NCBI RefSeq assembly: GCF_900102075.1
Contig: NZ_FNAV01000021.1
Location: forward strand, 1 to 64,000
Source of the DNA: Salipiger thiooxidans
GTDB lineage: Bacteria > Pseudomonadota > Alphaproteobacteria > Rhodobacterales > Rhodobacteraceae
Length of the DNA: 64,000 nucleotides
Reading direction: 5' to 3'
The first letter of the stretch is position 1; each line of letters begins with the position of its first letter. A program made the position numbers and the translations under genes. Of the stretch, positions 17,460 through 26,013 are shown piece after piece. The notes under the pieces were generated by a model that saw only the letters and a program-made list of their open reading frames with translations, was not told the DNA's origin and searched no databases.

Positions 17460-19030
17460 TCGAACTGCCGGTAGAGGCTGATGCGGCCGATACGGATCTG
17501 CGCCGCCTCGGGGATCTCGTCCATGGGCACGATCTCGACCGACAACTCGTCGGCGTCGAAATTGCCCGCGAGGTGCAGCTTGTCGACGATGCCGGTGATC
17601 TCGAGCGTGGCGTTGATGCCGCCGCCCGAGTGCCTGCCGGCCATGTCGGACGCCTGCCGCACCCCGAAGAGCGAGACGTTGCCCGCCAGATGGGCCTGCC
17701 GGGTCGCGTCATCCGCATCCGCGGCGAGCCCGACATAGACCTCGAAGATCACCGCGTCGTAGAGCCCGGTGATGTTCTCGAGGTTCAGGAACACCCGGTC
17801 CGGCGCGGTGGCGGCGCGCCCGGCAAGGCTGTTGCTGACCCGCCCGCGCACCGCCGCATCGGTGCGCACCGTGGTGCGCGTGGCACCGCTGCCGGAGAGC
17901 GCGAGGCCCTTGTCGCTTGCGCCCATCATCTCGGAACTGCTGGCTGCCACGGCGGGCCCTCCTCTTGCGGCGGCGGCAATGCCGAGAACGGCGCGGCGCG
18001 CTGCCATGTCCATGCCCTGCACCGCGGCACCCGGCGTCAGGTCATCGTATTCATAGCCCAAAGCGTCGATCTTCTGCATCTCGGTGGGCGTGTAGACCCA
18101 TTCCGAGCCGTCGGGCTTCGGCATCACGAAACGCCGCTCGCCGCTGCGCGCCGGCCCCTGCAGCCAGTCGAGGTTGTTGGGGTTCTGCCAGTCGGTGGGC
18201 GCCGCCGAGGGCTTGCCGGCCGGGAAGACGTTCCAGCTCTGCCAGAGCCGGTCGATGTTGCAGTGGTGCAGGTAGAAGATCGGGTCGAGCGCCGCGGCCG
18301 TGGGCGTCGACATCAGCCCCGGCAGCGGCGTGCCGTCGCTGAAGGTGTCGGTGGGGCTGCCCCCGCCCACGAGCCCGTGGACGATGTTGTGCGGGTTCAT
18401 CTCGAGCCCGCCGCTGCTGCCGCCCTGCCAGTTGAAGCCGGTGGCGGGGCCGCCGAACCCTGTGCTCACCCCGCCGCCCGGGCCGGTGAAGACCGGGTCC
18501 CCCAGCGGGTCGAGGTTGGTCCGCGAGGCGATGTCGAAAGGCTGCGTGCCGCCCATCGGCCCCCAGCGCTGAACCACGAAGAGCGGGTTGTCCCCGGTGC
18601 CGTCCGGCCAGTCCGGGCTGCGAAACTCGGGCGGCAGCGCGTTCTGGCCGTCGCCGAAGTAATTCCAGTAGGGCAGCGCCCAGCTCTCGTGCGGGCCGCC
18701 CAGAGCCTCGATCTCGGACCGGATCAGCGTCTCGATCGCCATCAGGTAGCCCCGGTGCCAGGGCAGGAAGAAGAAGCTCTGGTGCTGGCACTGGTCGATG
18801 AAGGTGTCGGTGTCGGCCTGGCTCGGCCCGGGCTCGTTGGGGTCGGTGATGCCGTAGAAATCCCAGAGCGCACGGAAGATGCCGTGGATGCCGCCGTAGA
18901 AGGTCCAGCTGGTGCGGTCGGCCAGCGGCCGCTCCTTCAGCTTCTGTACCCCGCGCGCATACCACAGGATCGGATCGGCCCAGGCGCTGCCGAGCTTGTA
19001 GACGTTCTGTCGGGTTCTGAGTTGGGACAT
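17456..19030 (-). CDS. Tyrosinase-family type-3 copper oxidase
   Basis: Copper enzyme of 524 residues that oxidises phenols and catechols to quinones. All six copper ligands are visible: CuA H49 (GGIHG), H83 (CQHQSFFF) and H92 (PWHRGYL); CuB H214 and H218 (NPHNIVHG) and H255/H256 (FYLHHCNIDRLW). A C-terminal extension of about 200 residues follows the catalytic domain, as in many bacterial and fungal tyrosinases where it shields the active site. No Sec or Tat signal is seen at the N-terminus. The start has GAAGGAT upstream. Its neighbours are an orphan small protein before it and DUF2182 after it. Confidence 0.92.
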   Translation of the reverse strand: MSQLRTRQNVYKLGSAWADPILWYARGVQKLKERPLADRTSWTFYGGIHGIFRALWDFYGITDPNEPGPSQADTDTFIDQCQHQSFFFLPWHRGYLMAIETLIRSEIEALGGPHESWALPYWNYFGDGQNALPPEFRSPDWPDGTGDNPLFVVQRWGPMGGTQPFDIASRTNLDPLGDPVFTGPGGGVSTGFGGPATGFNWQGGSSGGLEMNPHNIVHGLVGGGSPTDTFSDGTPLPGLMSTPTAAALDPIFYLHHCNIDRLWQSWNVFPAGKPSAAPTDWQNPNNLDWLQGPARSGERRFVMPKPDGSEWVYTPTEMQKIDALGYEYDDLTPGAAVQGMDMAARRAVLGIAAAARGGPAVAASSSEMMGASDKGLALSGSGATRTTVRTDAAVRGRVSNSLAGRAATAPDRVFLNLENITGLYDAVIFEVYVGLAADADDATRQAHLAGNVSLFGVRQASDMAGRHSGGGINATLEITGIVDKLHLAGNFDADELSVEIVPMDEIPEAAQIRIGRISLYRQFE

Positions 19031-19069
19031 GACACGGATCCTTCTGCTGGTCGGTTGCGGGGCCGCGCG

Positions 19070-19468
19070 TCAGGCGCGCACGGCAAAGAAGGTGGCGGTG
19101 ACGCCGGCCTCGGCCTGGCCGTCGGAATGCGGCACGCTGCGGACGATGCTGCCGACGATGGTGTCGGTCTGGCCGACGCCGTTTTCCCAGTGCGGCACGA
19201 GGTAGCCGAGGTAGTCGTAGACCCAGAGCTCGCCGCCGATGGTGCCCCGCCCCTGCCAGCGCAGCCGCGGCGGCTCGCCCGGCGTCGCGGTGCCGCTGAG
19301 CACCAGCGACCAGCCGGGGCCGCCAAGCGTGCCGCCGATGTCGCAGGCGGCGGGTTCGGTCAGCTCGAGCGTGCCCGCCCCGAAGGCGAGGTCATTGAAT
19401 GGCAGAGTCAGGTCGGGAGAGTTGACGAGGCTTCGGTACGCCCAGGTCCCGGTGAAATCGACGGTCAT
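19070..19468 (-). CDS. Uncharacterised beta-rich protein upstream of tyrosinase
   Basis: Protein of 132 residues, 39 bp before the tyrosinase gene and probably co-transcribed. It has no signal peptide and alternates short hydrophobic strands with turns (DFTGTWAYRSLV, WSLVLSGTA, GTIGGELWVYDYLGYLVPHW, VGSIVRSVPHS), suggesting a small beta-barrel or sandwich. I recognise no family. It could be a chaperone-like or caddie-like partner of the tyrosinase, as such operons often contain one, but no copper-binding motif is apparent. ATG is preceded by AAAGGA; a GTG one codon earlier is possible. Confidence 0.65.
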   Translation of the reverse strand: MTVDFTGTWAYRSLVNSPDLTLPFNDLAFGAGTLELTEPAACDIGGTLGGPGWSLVLSGTATPGEPPRLRWQGRGTIGGELWVYDYLGYLVPHWENGVGQTDTIVGSIVRSVPHSDGQAEAGVTATFFAVRA

Positions 19469-19919
19469 CACGTGGTCCTTTCAATCGCTTTGCTCTGAAA
19501 TATCGATGCAGTGCGCTGTGGACCGGCCCGGGGTCGGCATTCGTGACGACCGACCGGAATCAGTCGGGCCGGAACACCGGAAAGCGGCGCGGCACATCAC
19601 TCGTGACCGCTGCCGCGGCGCGCTGTCGGAAAAATCTCCGAGATCGGCGCGTCTCGCGGCAGATCCATGTTTCAACAGGAAGAATTCGGGACCGGCCTTC
19701 GACCGACACGGCCCCACGAAGCCTCCTGGACAGGGTCTCGAGATCGCGAAACGGGCGCGGCCTGAACAGTCAGGATGCTCCGGTCGATTCGAGACCGCCC
19801 TAGTGGGGTGACCTTACCACATTCACCCGCGGTTGCGCTCACATTACCTATGCGAGTGCGCCTATATTTTCGATGTACACTTTTCGCGTGTGCGTTTGCT
19901 TGGCGGGGACCCGGCGCCG
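19469..19919. other. Intergenic region, 451 bp, between tyrosinase operon and MocR gene
   Basis: It carries the promoter region of the tyrosinase operon at its left end. No gene, repeat or convincing terminator was seen; the short frames are unremarkable. Confidence 0.45.
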
Positions 19920-21287
19920 TCAGCCCATGAAGCTGTGCGGTGCCAGCGCGTTGGCGAGGAAATGCAGGTTCTCGCGCAGTGCCTCGCGCGTGGCCGGCCC
20001 GCCAAGACAGACCCGAAGTTGCTCGCCCGGGCTCCCCAGCACGGTGAAGGCGTCCGAGGGCATGAGCCCGAGCTGCCGCCGCGCCATGCGCGCGACCACG
20101 TCGGCGCGCCCGACGCCATCGGGCAGATCGAGCCACAGGTTGAAGGCGTTTTCGGCGGCGCGGTAGCGCACGTGGGTCAGCACCTCGGCGGCGATGGCCT
20201 GCCGGGCGGCGCTCTCGGCGCGGATGAAGCGGCGGATGCCGTCGGCGGTGCCGTCCTCGATCCATTGCGTGACCAGCGCCATCGACAGAGGCGAGGGCAT
20301 CACCGACAGCGCCCGGATCGACTGCACGAGGTGATAGGCGCAGCGCGGCGTCGGGGCGATGGTGAAGGCCAGCCGCAGCCCTGCCCCGATGCACTTGGCG
20401 AGCCCGCCGATGTGCCAGGTCAGGTCGGGGGCCGAGAGCGCGATGGGCGCCGGCGCCTTGGCGGGGATGAAGCCATAGGCGTCATCCTCGATCAGCATGA
20501 GCTCGTGCCGCCGCAGCACCGCTGCGATCTCGAGGCGCCGCGCCTCGGGGATGGTGAGCGTCGTGGGGTTCTGCAGCGTCGGGTTGAGGTACAGCGCCTT
20601 GGGCCCGTGTTCGCGGATCGCCGCGTCCAGCGCCTCGGGGAGGATGCCGCTCCCGTCCATCTCGATGCCTATGAGGTTCAGCCGGAACCGCCCCGCCACG
20701 TTGCGGAAGCCGGGATAGGTGATCGCCTCGCAGAGCACGGTGTCGCCGGGGCGGGTGATGAGCGCGAGAATCGCCGCCATGGTGGCATGGGCGCCGGGCG
20801 TCACCGCCACCCGCTCGAGCGCGGGCACCATGCCGCGCATGCTGAGCCAGCTCGACGCCGCGACACGGTCGCGCTCGGAGCCGGTGGCCGACTGGTAGCG
20901 CAGCAGGTCGATGAGGTTGGCCGAGACGTAACCCAGCCCCTCCTGCATGCGCCGGCGCAGCTCGGGGTCCTGCGGCTCGGGCGGCATGTTCATCGACAGG
21001 TCGGCCTCGTTGCTGCGCGACGGGTCGGGGCGGTCGCTGACCACCCGCCCCTTCACGAAGGTGCCGCGCCCGACGTGGCTTTCGACATGGCCCCGCGCCT
21101 GCGCTTCGGCGTAGGCGCGCGAGACGGTGGTGAAGTCGATGCCCAGCGCCGCCGCGAGCCGCCGCTGCGGCGGCAGGCGCATGCCGTCCGCCAGCTTGCC
21201 GCTGCGGATGTCCCCCGCGATGGCATCGGCGATGGCCTGGTAGCGCGGCTTGCCGCTGTCGAGGGTGTCGGGGATCCAGTCGATCAT
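19920..21287 (-). CDS. MocR/PdxR-type regulator (GntR helix fused to aminotransferase fold)
   Basis: Regulator of 455 residues. Residues 1-80 are a GntR winged helix (GKPRYQAIADAIAGDIRSGKL, LPPQRRLAAALGIDFTTVSRAYAEAQARG, VGRGTFV). Residues about 110-455 are a class-I aminotransferase fold with PLP-binding residues D268 in EDDAYG and K298 in GGLAKCIGAGLRL. Such proteins sense PLP or a PLP-amine adduct and seldom act as enzymes. I start at MIDWIPD (AGGA just upstream); reading back to 21476 adds no conserved sequence. It diverges from the Nit1 cluster, which it probably controls through the ATTGAT sites between them. Confidence 0.9.
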   Translation of the reverse strand: MIDWIPDTLDSGKPRYQAIADAIAGDIRSGKLADGMRLPPQRRLAAALGIDFTTVSRAYAEAQARGHVESHVGRGTFVKGRVVSDRPDPSRSNEADLSMNMPPEPQDPELRRRMQEGLGYVSANLIDLLRYQSATGSERDRVAASSWLSMRGMVPALERVAVTPGAHATMAAILALITRPGDTVLCEAITYPGFRNVAGRFRLNLIGIEMDGSGILPEALDAAIREHGPKALYLNPTLQNPTTLTIPEARRLEIAAVLRRHELMLIEDDAYGFIPAKAPAPIALSAPDLTWHIGGLAKCIGAGLRLAFTIAPTPRCAYHLVQSIRALSVMPSPLSMALVTQWIEDGTADGIRRFIRAESAARQAIAAEVLTHVRYRAAENAFNLWLDLPDGVGRADVVARMARRQLGLMPSDAFTVLGSPGEQLRVCLGGPATREALRENLHFLANALAPHSFMG

Positions 21288-21449
21288 CAGTCCTGCCTTC
21301 GCGTTTCGGAATGTGTATGCCACCCCGCCCCCAGATTGAAGGGGTAATTGTATGGCCTCGCCAGAATCATTGACCGGATCACCCGCCCGGAATGTCGTTC
21401 GGACCAGTGAAAACGACGGGAAACCCATCCGGAGATGCACAAAATACCA

Positions 21450-21524
21450 GCATTGATGCCAAAGATTAGCAATCAATGCCCCTTTTATTGTATGTATATT
21501 GAACTGACTATTGATGCAATCAAT
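21450..21524. promoter_or_regulatory. Probable MocR operator: four ATTGAT/ATCAAT half-sites
   Basis: GCATTGAT (21450-21457) faces ATCAATGC (21472-21479), and 60 bp on ATTGAT-GCA-ATCAAT (21510-21524) repeats the same half-site as a tight palindrome. All four lie in the AT-rich divergent space between the MocR-type gene and the first Nit1-cluster gene. MocR proteins are known to use repeated half-sites in such regions, so a shared operator for both promoters is likely. Confidence 0.6.
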
Positions 21525-21540
21525 TTACCCGCGCCATCCC

Positions 21541-21557
21541 TGTTGGCACCACCAACA
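21541..21557. promoter_or_regulatory. Palindrome TGTTGG-CACCA-CCAACA abutting the ribosome-binding site
   Basis: A perfect 6-bp dyad with 5-bp spacer immediately before and overlapping the AAGGAGG of the first Nit1-cluster gene. In RNA it could form a small hairpin limiting ribosome access; in DNA it could be an operator. Function is inferred. Confidence 0.35.
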
Positions 21558-21568
21558 AGGAGGGCACG

Positions 21569-22051
21569 ATGCCTGAAGTCACCAAGGAAGCGCACAAGGA
21601 CGGGGATGTCTTCGTCAACTACGAAGAGAAGGTCTTCGAGGACGTCAAGGCGGACGAAGGAGAGAAGGCGCTCGTCACCTTCCACACCGTCGCCTTCGAG
21701 GGCTCCATCGGCCTCGTCAACATCCTCAATGCCATCCGCCTGAACCGCAAGGGCTACGAGACCTCGATCCTGCTCTACGGCCCCGGCGTCACCCTCGGCA
21801 TCCAGCGCGGCTTCCCGACGCTGGGCGACGAGGCCTTCCCCGGCCACCAGAACTTTGCAGTCAATCTCAAGAAGTTCATGGGCGAAGGCGGCAAGGTGTA
21901 TGCCTGCCGTTTCGCGCTACAGGCGCTCTACGGTCATGGCGAGCCCTCGCTGTTGCCCGGCATCGTTCCGATCGCGCCGCAGGACGTGCTCGACTGCATC
22001 CTCCTGCACAAGAAGGCCAACGCGGTGATCCTCGACACCTGGACGGTCTGA
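21569..22051 (+). CDS. MSMEG_0572/Sll0783-family nitrogen-starvation response protein
   Basis: First gene of the Nit1 cluster; 160 residues. It has the family's single compact domain with DsrE-like character: [43 protein letters not shown], then [20 protein letters not shown] and [21 protein letters not shown]. Homologues head the same cluster in mycobacteria and cyanobacteria, where sll0783 is induced on nitrogen starvation. Biochemical function is not known. It has a strong AAGGAGG site and follows an elaborate operator region. Confidence 0.88.
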   Translation: MPEVTKEAHKDGDVFVNYEEKVFEDVKADEGEKALVTFHTVAFEGSIGLVNILNAIRLNRKGYETSILLYGPGVTLGIQRGFPTLGDEAFPGHQNFAVNLKKFMGEGGKVYACRFALQALYGHGEPSLLPGIVPIAPQDVLDCILLHKKANAVILDTWTV

Positions 22052-22153
22052 GCCACCCCGCCGGAGGACGCCCCCCGTTCCTCCGGCCGCCGGGCTGCCC
22101 GACCGCGGCCCGGCCCCTTCCCCGAAGCCGGTCACGTCACCCAAGGAGCCACG

Positions 22154-23122
22154 ATGAGAACCGATACCATCCGCGCCGCCGCCGTCCAGATCGCCCCTGA
22201 CCTCTCGGGCCGCGCGGGCACGATCGAACGGGTGCTGAACGCCATCGCCGAAGCCGCGGACAAGGGCGCGCAGTTCATCGTCTTCCCCGAGACCTTCGTG
22301 CCCTACTACCCCTATTTCAGCTTCGTTCTGCCCCCGGTCCAGCAGGGCGCGCCGCATCTCGAGCTGATGAAGGAGGCGGTCGTCGTGCCCTCGCCCGAGA
22401 CGCAGGCGGTGGCCGATGCCGCCCGCAAGCGCGGCGTGGTCGTGGTGCTGGGCGTGAACGAGCGCGACCACGGCTCGCTGTACAACGCGCAGCTCGTCTT
22501 CGACGCCGACGGCACGCTGGTGCTGAAGCGGCGCAAGATCACCCCCACCTACCACGAACGCATGGTCTGGGGTCAGGGCGACGGCGCCGGGCTGAAGGTC
22601 GTCGAGACCCGTGTCGGCCGCGTCGGCGCGCTTGCCTGCTGGGAGCATTACAACCCGCTCGCCCGCTACGCGCTGATGACCCAGCACGAGGAAATCCACG
22701 CCGGGCACTACCCGGGCAGCCTCGTTGGCGACGTCTTCCGCGACCAGATCGAGGTCACCATGCGCCACCACGCGCTGGAATCCGGCTGCTTCGTGGTCAA
22801 CGCCACCGGCTGGCTGACCGAAGGGCAGATCGCGCAGATCCACCCCGACCCGCAGCTTCAGAAGGCGATGCGCTCGGGCTGCATGACCTGCATCGTCTCG
22901 CCCGAAGGCCGCCACCTCGCCGAGCCGCTGACGTCCGGCGAAGGCATCCTGATCGCCGATCTCGACATGAAGCTCGTCGCCAAGCGCAAGCGCATGATGG
23001 ACAGCGTCGGCCATTACGCCCGGCCCGAGCTGCTGTCGCTGAACCACGACGCGCGGCCCGCGCCGACGCGCCACGTCACCGATGTTTTCCCGGAACCCAA
23101 GGAGGAAGAGCAGGATGTCTGA
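22154..23122 (+). CDS. Nit1-type nitrilase (Nit6803/sll0784 family)
   Basis: Carbon-nitrogen hydrolase of 322 residues predicted to convert a nitrile to a carboxylate and ammonia. The catalytic triad is complete: E46 in FPETFVP, K128 in KRRKITPT and C162 in [10 protein letters not shown]. The sequence VPYYPYFSF and the pattern around the cysteine are those of the Nit1 branch that always occurs with the neighbouring genes. It lies 102 bp after the first gene and overlaps the radical SAM gene by 8 bp. The natural substrate is unknown; it is presumably made or presented by the cluster partners. Confidence 0.93.
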   Translation: MRTDTIRAAAVQIAPDLSGRAGTIERVLNAIAEAADKGAQFIVFPETFVPYYPYFSFVLPPVQQGAPHLELMKEAVVVPSPETQAVADAARKRGVVVVLGVNERDHGSLYNAQLVFDADGTLVLKRRKITPTYHERMVWGQGDGAGLKVVETRVGRVGALACWEHYNPLARYALMTQHEEIHAGHYPGSLVGDVFRDQIEVTMRHHALESGCFVVNATGWLTEGQIAQIHPDPQLQKAMRSGCMTCIVSPEGRHLAEPLTSGEGILIADLDMKLVAKRKRMMDSVGHYARPELLSLNHDARPAPTRHVTDVFPEPKEEEQDV

Positions 23123-24218
23123 CGCCCAGCTCATCAACGACCTGCAGACCCATGGCATGCGGCTTGTCGATCCCCGCGCCGGTCACGAGAGCCGTCGCGG
23201 CGGGGCGGGCCCGTCCGACCACAAGGCGATCACCATCGGCGAACGCACGGTGATGATCCCGGTGCACACCGCCCCCAGCTTCGACAGCCCCTTCCTCGTC
23301 GAGGCGCCCGACGCCACCGGCGAGGCACGGGTCACCCGCGACGGCGCCTTCGTCGCCAGCGTGCGCTTTCCGACGGCGGCGAAGTTCTACCGGCTGAAGA
23401 CCGCGGACGGAATCCCCTACAGCCACATCGCCGCGCTGCATTCGAAGGATGTGCTCGCCACGACCGTGCTGCAGACCTGCATCCGCTACGAGAGCCGCAA
23501 GAAGACCTGCCAGTTCTGCTCGATCGGCCAGTCGCTCGCCGCAGGGCGCACCATCGCCCACAAGACGCCCGCACAGCTGGCCGAGGTCGCCAGGGCGGCG
23601 GTCGAGCTCGACCGCGTCACCCACATGGTGCTGACCACCGGCACGCCTGCGGGCAAGGACCGCGGCGCAAAGGTGCTTTGCGAGAGCGCCGAGGCGATCA
23701 AGGCTGCGGTGGACCTGCCGCTGCAGGGCCAGTGCGAACCGCCCGAGGACGACGCCTGGCACCAGCGCATGTTCGACGCGGGCATCGACACGCTGGGGAT
23801 GCATCTCGAGGCCGTCACGCCCGAGGTCCGCCAGCGCATCATGCCCGGCAAGGCCTCGGTGCCGCTGGAAAAGTACTTCTCGAGCTTCGAGGCCGCAGTG
23901 AAGGTCTTCGGGCGCGGGCAGGTCTCGACCTACATCCTCGCGGGCCTCGGCGACACGCGCGAGGCGATCCTCGCGATGTCGGAAAGGCTCTGCGCCATGG
24001 GGGTCTATCCCTTCGTCGTGCCCTTCGTGCCGATCTCGGGCACGCCGCTGGAAAGCCACCCCGCCCCCTCCGCCGCCTTCATGGCCGGGATCCTGCGCCC
24101 GCTCGGCCAGATGATCGCCCGTGCCGGCATCCTGTCGAGCGACATGAAGGCAGGCTGCGGCAAGTGTGGCGCCTGCTCGGCGCTGGCCACCTACGAGAAG
24201 CTCAAGGTGCCCGCATGA
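23115..24218 (+). CDS. MSMEG_0568-family radical SAM protein
   Basis: Radical S-adenosylmethionine enzyme of 367 residues. The iron-sulfur motif is the family's variant: C122-x9-C132-x2-C135 ([15 protein letters not shown]) rather than the common Cx3Cx2C. A second cysteine cluster, C348-x2-C351-x2-C354 (GCGKCGAC), near the C-terminus may hold an auxiliary cluster. The barrel region includes [16 protein letters not shown] and [11 protein letters not shown] start at MSDAQLIN, which has a GGAGGAAGAG-type site within the end of the nitrilase gene. Its reaction is unknown but it is a constant member of Nit1 clusters. Confidence 0.92.
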   Translation: MSDAQLINDLQTHGMRLVDPRAGHESRRGGAGPSDHKAITIGERTVMIPVHTAPSFDSPFLVEAPDATGEARVTRDGAFVASVRFPTAAKFYRLKTADGIPYSHIAALHSKDVLATTVLQTCIRYESRKKTCQFCSIGQSLAAGRTIAHKTPAQLAEVARAAVELDRVTHMVLTTGTPAGKDRGAKVLCESAEAIKAAVDLPLQGQCEPPEDDAWHQRMFDAGIDTLGMHLEAVTPEVRQRIMPGKASVPLEKYFSSFEAAVKVFGRGQVSTYILAGLGDTREAILAMSERLCAMGVYPFVVPFVPISGTPLESHPAPSAAFMAGILRPLGQMIARAGILSSDMKAGCGKCGACSALATYEKLKVPA

Positions 24219-24766
24219 TAGAGTTCGAGCGCCGCAACTACCAGAGCCCCGGCTACTACATCCGCGCCGCATCGAAACGCTTCGAGGCCGAGGGCGCGCA
24301 GGCCCTGCGCCACCGGGTCTTCGTCGCGGAACAGCGGATCTTCCGCGACCACGACCGCGACGGGATCGACCTCATCGCCACGCATCTCGTGGCGCTCTCG
24401 ACCTATGCCCACGAGGCCGACCAGGTGGTGGGCACGGTGCGCATCCACGAAGAGGCGCCGGGCCTCTGGTGGGGCTCACGGCTGGCGGTGGACAGCGAGT
24501 TCCGCGCCGTGGGACGGCTCGGGGCCGAGCTCATCCGGCTGGCGGTCTGCACCGCCAACGCCCGCGGCTGCACCCGCTTCCTCGCGCACGTGCAGATGCA
24601 GAACGTGACGCTTTTCCGCCGCCTGCACTGGCGCGCGCTGGACGAGGTCACGATCCACGGCACCCCGCACATGCGCATGGAGGCGGAACTGCCGCATTAC
24701 CCGCCCTGCCCCGACCCGGTCGCCGGCTGGTACCATCGGCCGCGCCTGCGCGGGGTCCGGGCATGA
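24215..24766 (+). CDS. MSMEG_0567/Sll0786-family GNAT N-acetyltransferase
   Basis: Predicted acetyl-CoA-dependent transferase of 183 residues. The GNAT core is visible: the early ALRHRVFVAEQRIF element, VVGTVRIHE, the strand-loop-helix LWWGSRLAVDSEFRAVGRLGAEL and ARGCTRFLAHVQMQNVTLFRRLHW. Family members end with a His/Pro-rich tail as here (PHYPPCPDPVAGWYHRP). The ATG overlaps the radical SAM stop (ATGA). It may modify the product of the preceding steps; the substrate is unknown. Confidence 0.9.
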   Translation: MIEFERRNYQSPGYYIRAASKRFEAEGAQALRHRVFVAEQRIFRDHDRDGIDLIATHLVALSTYAHEADQVVGTVRIHEEAPGLWWGSRLAVDSEFRAVGRLGAELIRLAVCTANARGCTRFLAHVQMQNVTLFRRLHWRALDEVTIHGTPHMRMEAELPHYPPCPDPVAGWYHRPRLRGVRA

Positions 24767-25722
24767 CGCTTTCGACGCTGGCCGAGGCGCTGAGGGCGCA
24801 TCCCTCGATCCGCTCCAAGCTCGGTATCGCGCGCGCGACCCGGGCGCTCGGGCTCAGCGCGTCCTCCGACGGGCGCCCCGGCGACGATGCCGCCCCGTTG
24901 CCGCGTGACGGCGGCTACGACCTGCTCGCGGGCGAGGGTTTCATCCCCGCCTTCGTCGCCGACGATCCGTGGTTCGCGGGCTGGTGCGCGCTGATGGTGA
25001 ACCTCTCCGACATCGCCGCCATGGGCGGGCGCGCGGTGGCGCTGGTCGACCAGATCTGGGCCCCGGACGAGGCCTCTGCCGCGCCGCTGCTGCAGGGGCT
25101 GCGCGACGCCTCCACCGCCTATGGCGTGCCGGTGGTCGGCGGCCACACCAACTTCGCAGCACCGCAGCTCAGCATCGCGGCCTCGGTCTTCGGCCGGGCC
25201 GAGCGGCTCATCACCAGCGTCGACGCGATGCCCGGCGACGTGCTGGTCGCGGCCATCGACCACCGCGGCGCCTACCGCAACTTCGACAATTTCTTCGCAG
25301 CCCTCGAGGCGCCCGGCCCGCGCCCGCGCGGCGATCTAGAACTTCTGCCGCAGCTCGCGGAGGACGGGCTCGTGCGCGCCGGCAAGGACATCAGCCAGGG
25401 CGGCATCGTGGGCACCGCGCTCATGCTGGCGGAATGCTCGGGCGTGGGCATCGACCTCGACACCACCGCCATCACTCCACCGCCCGGCGTCCCGCTCGAC
25501 CGCTGGCTGCGCAGCTTCCCGAGCTTCGGCTTCCTGCTTTCGGTGGCACCCGGAGATGCCGGCGCCGTCTGCCAGCGTTTCGCCCATCGCGGCATCGAGG
25601 CCTCCGCCATCGGTGCCGTCACCCCCGGCAGCGCCGTCCGTCTGGGCGACGAGAGCGGCAGCGCGCTGTTCTGGGACCACGCCACCCACCCCTATCTCGA
25701 TCTCGGAGGCCACCATGCCTGA
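24763..25722 (+). CDS. Sll0787-family AIR-synthase-like protein
   Basis: Protein of 319 residues with the PurM/ThiL (AIR synthase-like) fold. The N-terminal half carries the nucleotide-binding elements RPGDDAAPLPRD and the conserved MVNLSDIAAMGGRAVALVD; the C-terminal half has DGLVRAGKDISQGGIVGTALMLAE, a family hallmark. Such proteins use ATP to activate a substrate; a kinase- or synthetase-like step in the Nit1 pathway is likely but unproven. Its start overlaps the GNAT stop (ATGA). Confidence 0.9.
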   Translation: MTLSTLAEALRAHPSIRSKLGIARATRALGLSASSDGRPGDDAAPLPRDGGYDLLAGEGFIPAFVADDPWFAGWCALMVNLSDIAAMGGRAVALVDQIWAPDEASAAPLLQGLRDASTAYGVPVVGGHTNFAAPQLSIAASVFGRAERLITSVDAMPGDVLVAAIDHRGAYRNFDNFFAALEAPGPRPRGDLELLPQLAEDGLVRAGKDISQGGIVGTALMLAECSGVGIDLDTTAITPPPGVPLDRWLRSFPSFGFLLSVAPGDAGAVCQRFAHRGIEASAIGAVTPGSAVRLGDESGSALFWDHATHPYLDLGGHHA

Positions 25723-26002
25723 AACCTACTGGACCGTCCGCTGGCCCGACGGCGCCGAAGAGCGGCTCTACTCCCCCTCCTCGGTGGTCGCCGAGCTTTT
25801 CGAGCCCGGCCGAAGCTACCCCGTCGACGACTTCCTGACCCGCGCCCGCATCGCCATGGAGCGCGCCTCGAACCGGGTCGCCGCCAAGTACGGCTTCGCC
25901 TGCAGCTCGGCCATGGCGCAGCTCGACAGCATCGAGACGCGCATCGCCGGGTTCGAAGGCCGGGACGGCGCCGAGATTACCTGCCTGGACATTTCGCAAT
26001 GA
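25715..26002 (+). CDS. MSMEG_0570-family small protein
   Basis: Small protein of 95 residues (TYWTVRWPDGAEERLYSPSSVV, then SYPVDDFLTRARIAMERASNRV), a recognised but functionally unknown member of Nit1 clusters. It overlaps the AIR-synthase-like gene by 8 bp and has a GGAGG ribosome site. No signal peptide or membrane segment is seen. Confidence 0.88.
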   Translation: MPETYWTVRWPDGAEERLYSPSSVVAELFEPGRSYPVDDFLTRARIAMERASNRVAAKYGFACSSAMAQLDSIETRIAGFEGRDGAEITCLDISQ

Positions 26003-26013
26003 GGACCGATCCG

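Noticed and set aside
19070-19468. Possible avidin-like fold in the orphan tyrosinase-operon protein
   Set aside because: Only a loose strand pattern (FTGTW and similar); no biotin-binding residues could be aligned.
17438-19498. A 686-codon frame opposite the tyrosinase
   Set aside because: Low-complexity antisense translation; the tyrosinase has all copper ligands on the other strand.
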